Shown: positions 61,826 through 64,000 of the stretch, in pieces
How the letters are laid out: each line of letters begins with the position of its first letter
How positions within the stretch are numbered: position 1 is the first letter of the stretch
Source of the DNA: Pyropia haitanensis
Lineage: Eukaryota; Rhodophyta; Bangiophyceae; Bangiales; Bangiaceae
Length of the DNA stretch: 64,000 nucleotides
Assembly: GCA_008729055.1 (NCBI GenBank)
Contig: SDUX01000005.1
Span: 1,310,875 to 1,374,874 of the forward strand
Direction of reading: 5' to 3'
The notes under the pieces: model-generated
Told to the model about the DNA's origin: nothing
What the model saw: the letters and a program-made list of their open reading frames with translations, nothing else
Databases searched by the model: none
Position numbers and translations under genes: made by a program

Positions 61826-63185
61826 TCACGCCTCCTCCTCGTCCACGGATGGGTCAAAAGAGGAGCCAGCCACGGGGCCGGCAGTATCATCTTGACCACG
61901 CCCGCCGCCGCCGACCGCTGCGACCGGCTCTGGTTCCGCTGCAGTCTCGAGAGGCTCTTGGCCGACGGAGGACTGCAGAGCACTTTCCAATTGCGTCGTG
62001 AGGGCCAGAACAATCCCAGACGGTAGGCCAGCGTCCTGCGCATTCTTGAGGGTAGTGGACAGAGCAACGAGCTCTGCCAGGCGCGCTTGCTTTGCGGCCG
62101 ACGCTGCAATGCTGGCAGAGCTGTCGATCAGCGAATGAATTCCGGCCTCCACCGGGCGCCTACGCTTGGCTCGAGAGGTCGCGGCTCCCACCGTGGTCAG
62201 CCCAGGCACGTCGCCCTCTACGCCCGCGGGCCCCACTTCAGGGTTCATGAGCTCCAGAACAATCTCCTTGTCTTTCAGCAACACGAACAAATAGTCCAAC
62301 AGCGTGTCCCCTTGCGAGAAGTTTGACCACAAGTTCGGATCGTTCTGGCCTGAGCTGGAGTAGCGCTTATGCACGCGCCAAAAACCAGAAGCAATCTGCA
62401 CACAGAGAGTGATACACACGAATGAAATGATGCCGGGGCGTCAGACAACCGCTACGGCGGCGGAGAAGCGCAGAAAGATCCCTCCAATACAACCCTCACC
62501 GCAGCACTCAAGCGGGCCCGATAAATAGATCGCGCTGAGAACATACCTCTGTCCACTTTGCACGCAAGAACTGACCCGTGCGCCGAACTGTGTGAAGGTT
62601 GGGGTCTATTGCTGCGTCTGCGCACGCGGCGGGAACAGTGAAGACCTCTGGGCCGTTGAACACCTCCGCCACGACCACTGGCCAGACCTCCGTACGACTC
62701 GACCTCGAGTCCACCTGTTGGCGGGACATCGGGCCGCGAGACACGATGACACCAGCAGCGACCTCGCCATGGCACATCACATGCGCGAGACGCGCTCTCT
62801 CGTGCTTGGTAAACGGAGGCTGTCGGTCTGGGCTCGGTTGGATGGCTGCCGTGCCACCGCTCTCGGCAGACACTTGTGCAGGGGTTGCCGCAGCAGGGAC
62901 GGTCGCGTCAGGATCGCTTGGCGCTCCGCTCTGTCCTGCGGGTGTGCGCCGAGGAGGGGAGGGGCGAGGCTCGTCGGGCGCAGGGGAACCAGGATTCGAC
63001 GGGGGAGGGAGAGCGCCCGACCGAGCACCCGAGGTAGATCCATCCGTCCTGGTGATAGCCGGCCCAGCACACGAGACCCCATTCTGTCGGCACCGGTCCG
63101 CGAGCATCTGCTTCGTCCCGTGAATGGGGAGCCCCCGACGCTTCAGTTCGGATCGCATCTGCTTAACAGTTACACGGGAAGCCAT
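61826..63185 (-). CDS. Harbinger accessory protein with SAP domain and Myb/SANT-like region, two exons
   Basis: Exon 1: 63,185 (ATG) to 62,547, 213 codons. Intron: 62,546-62,396 (GTATGT...TGTGCAG), 151 bp, phase 0. Exon 2: 62,395 to the stop at 61,826. Total about 402 residues. Residues 1-35 are a SAP motif (VTVKQMRSELKRRGLPIHG followed by KQMLADRCR), a DNA-binding helix pair. A Pro/Ser-rich linker follows. A helical region starting FTKHERARLAHV runs through RAKWTE across the intron to SGFWRVHKRYSSSGQNDP and LWSNFSQGD, consistent with the Myb/SANT-like second protein of Harbinger elements. The C-terminus has a basic RAKRRR patch (possible nuclear signal), a helix and an acidic end. The Myb assignment is inference from context and Trp spacing. 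The SAP domain is unusual for this partner. Confidence 0.78.
62396..62546 (-). other. Intron of the Harbinger accessory gene
   Basis: 151 bp, GTATGT donor, CTCTCTGTGTGCAG acceptor. Confidence 0.85.
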
Positions 63186-63467
63186 ACTGGTCCGATCCGA
63201 CGCAACAACAGGTAGGAAGAAGGCGTGAGGCTCTGGTCCGGAAGCGTGTGTGTGGATGTGCGGGTTGGCGTCTCGAGTGGTTCCGGGGGCGGGGTCGCTT
63301 TTGCATTGCCGCCAGTGCGTGTCCAATGTTGTGGGTCTTCTTCCCGGCGCCTCTGCCCGCCAATGGACTTTGTCCAACGACACCCCTCGAACCTGTGAGT
63401 TGTCTCTGGCAACTCCAAACTGGGTCTCAATTCGATCGTCAAGTCTTGATCTCTGCAGTGTACGCCG

Positions 63468-63528
63468 CGGTATACCGCGGTATAGACATACGCGGGCGAC
63501 CCGCGTATGTCTATACCGCGGTATACCG
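63468..63528. repeat. Perfect 29-bp-arm palindrome inside the Harbinger right end
   Basis: Arms 63,468-63,496 and 63,500-63,528 are perfect inverted repeats around CGA. Each arm holds CCGCGGTATA direct repeats related to the ACGGTATATAC of the TIR regions. It lies upstream of the accessory gene start and could be a transposase-binding or promoter element. Confidence 0.85.
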
Positions 63529-63587
63529 TCGGGATGGGCACAGCCAATCAGATCGGCGTTACGCGTATATACCGTCACGCCGTTTGC

Positions 63588-63602
63588 AACTGCGAAAGGG
63601 CC
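63588..63602 (-). repeat. Right TIR of the Harbinger element
   Basis: 15 bp, inverted match to 60,252-60,266 with one mismatch. Confidence 0.85.
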
Positions 63603-63605
63603 TGA
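63603..63605 (+). repeat. Target duplication TGA, right
   Basis: Matches 60,249-60,251. Confidence 0.8.
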
Positions 63606-64000
63606 TGAGGCGACGGATTGGGGCCCGGTCGCGGCGTGCCTTTCTGGGGTGCCGGCTGGGGCGTCCCTGCGTGAGGGGCCTGGTGGGGCGGCGACGGGTG
63701 GGGAACCGGCTGGGACTTCAGTGGGTGGGGACCCCGCCGGGACGTCCGAGAGACGGGGGACGGCTGCGGCTTCTCTTGGTGGGGGGCCGGTCCATCTGGG
63801 GCCGGTCGAGTCACCGGCTGGCGGGGGGGACGTGACAGCTGTGGTGCGTGGGGACGCGACAGCTGTGGAGGGGTCGAGGCTGTCGTGTCCGGGGGGGGGC
63901 AACCTCGTGGCGCCGTTAGCTGCGCCGGTGCCACCGCCGTCTGCCTGCGCACGGCTGTCAGACGGACATTTACTGGCAGCGGAAGGCATCCGCATCTTTC
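63606..64000 (-). repeat. 27-bp minisatellite right of the Harbinger insertion, open reading frame
   Basis: About ten units to roughly 63,870 (GGCCTGGTGGGGCGGCGAC type), then non-repeat sequence to the window edge. On the minus strand nine-residue repeats such as SDVPAGSPP, TEVPAGSPP and RDAPAGTPE continue the pattern left of the element. The frame enters from beyond the window. Confidence 0.65.

Larger units (their letters stand above)
60252..63602 (+). mobile_element. Complete PIF/Harbinger DNA transposon
   Basis: 3,351 bp. Ends GGCCCGTTCGCAGTT (60,252-60,266) and, inverted, GGCCCTTTCGCAGTT (63,588-63,602), 14 of 15 identical. Farther in, both ends carry ACGGTATATAC. TSD is TGA. It contains the transposase on the plus strand and the spliced partner gene on the minus strand, converging at about 61,670-61,826. 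Everything needed for autonomous transposition appears intact. Confidence 0.92.

Noticed and set aside
1..64000. tRNA, rRNA genes or CRISPR arrays
   Set aside because: No cloverleaf-type GGTTCRA boxes, no rRNA-like stretches, and no regularly spaced identical repeats with unique spacers; the Copia array is not CRISPR-like.

Overview
This is eukaryotic DNA from a very GC-rich genome. It has spliced genes with GT-AG introns, long degenerate CCG/CGG-type tracts, and at least six kinds of transposable element. The mix (Copia, Ngaro-type tyrosine-recombinase element, PIF/Harbinger, Plavaka- and tnp2-type CACTA relatives, pogo-like DDE) together with the base composition suggests a bangiophyte red alga such as Porphyra/Pyropia. 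That assignment is inference; nothing in the window proves the species.

Layout. 1-2,325: GC-rich DNA with what looks like the C-terminal half of a major-facilitator membrane protein. 2,326-3,054: a small non-autonomous element with 23-bp perfect terminal inverted repeats. 3,207-18,490: one Copia-type LTR retrotransposon amplified in place into a head-to-tail array (six 734-bp LTRs, five identical-length internal regions, period 2,910 bp), flanked once by the 5-bp target duplication CGGTT. Each unit has lost most of integrase, all of reverse transcriptase and most of RNase H. 18,776-24,232: a complete Ngaro-like retrotransposon (Gag-like, RT/RNase H/methylase-like, tyrosine recombinase) with split direct repeats. 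24,433-25,182: possible host membrane protein. 25,250-31,600: about 6 kb of diverged ~50-bp minisatellite, followed to ~35.5 kb by other GC-rich degenerate sequence.

35,575-38,022 (minus) is the clearest host gene, an intronless S9A serine peptidase of the oligopeptidase B/prolyl oligopeptidase family with a signal anchor. 38-44.3 kb holds a 1.4-kb CCG tract and an imperfect 2.9-kb palindrome whose arms are diverged inverted copies of an unrecognised sequence. 44,656-46,572 (minus) is an intact pogo-like DDE transposase. 48.2-52.9 kb (minus) holds a tnp2-type CACTA transposase broken by four in-frame stops without a frameshift, and a possible second gene of that element with its own in-frame stop. 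55,794-59,337 (minus) is an intact three-exon Plavaka-like transposase. 60,252-63,602 is a complete PIF/Harbinger element (transposase, divergently placed spliced SAP-domain partner gene, TIRs, TGA target duplication) inserted into a 27-bp minisatellite that reads as 9-residue protein repeats on both sides.

The window is therefore mostly a transposon-dense, repeat-rich segment with few ordinary genes. Most gene relations are within elements: Gag/Pol in the retroelements, transposase plus DNA-binding partner in Harbinger.
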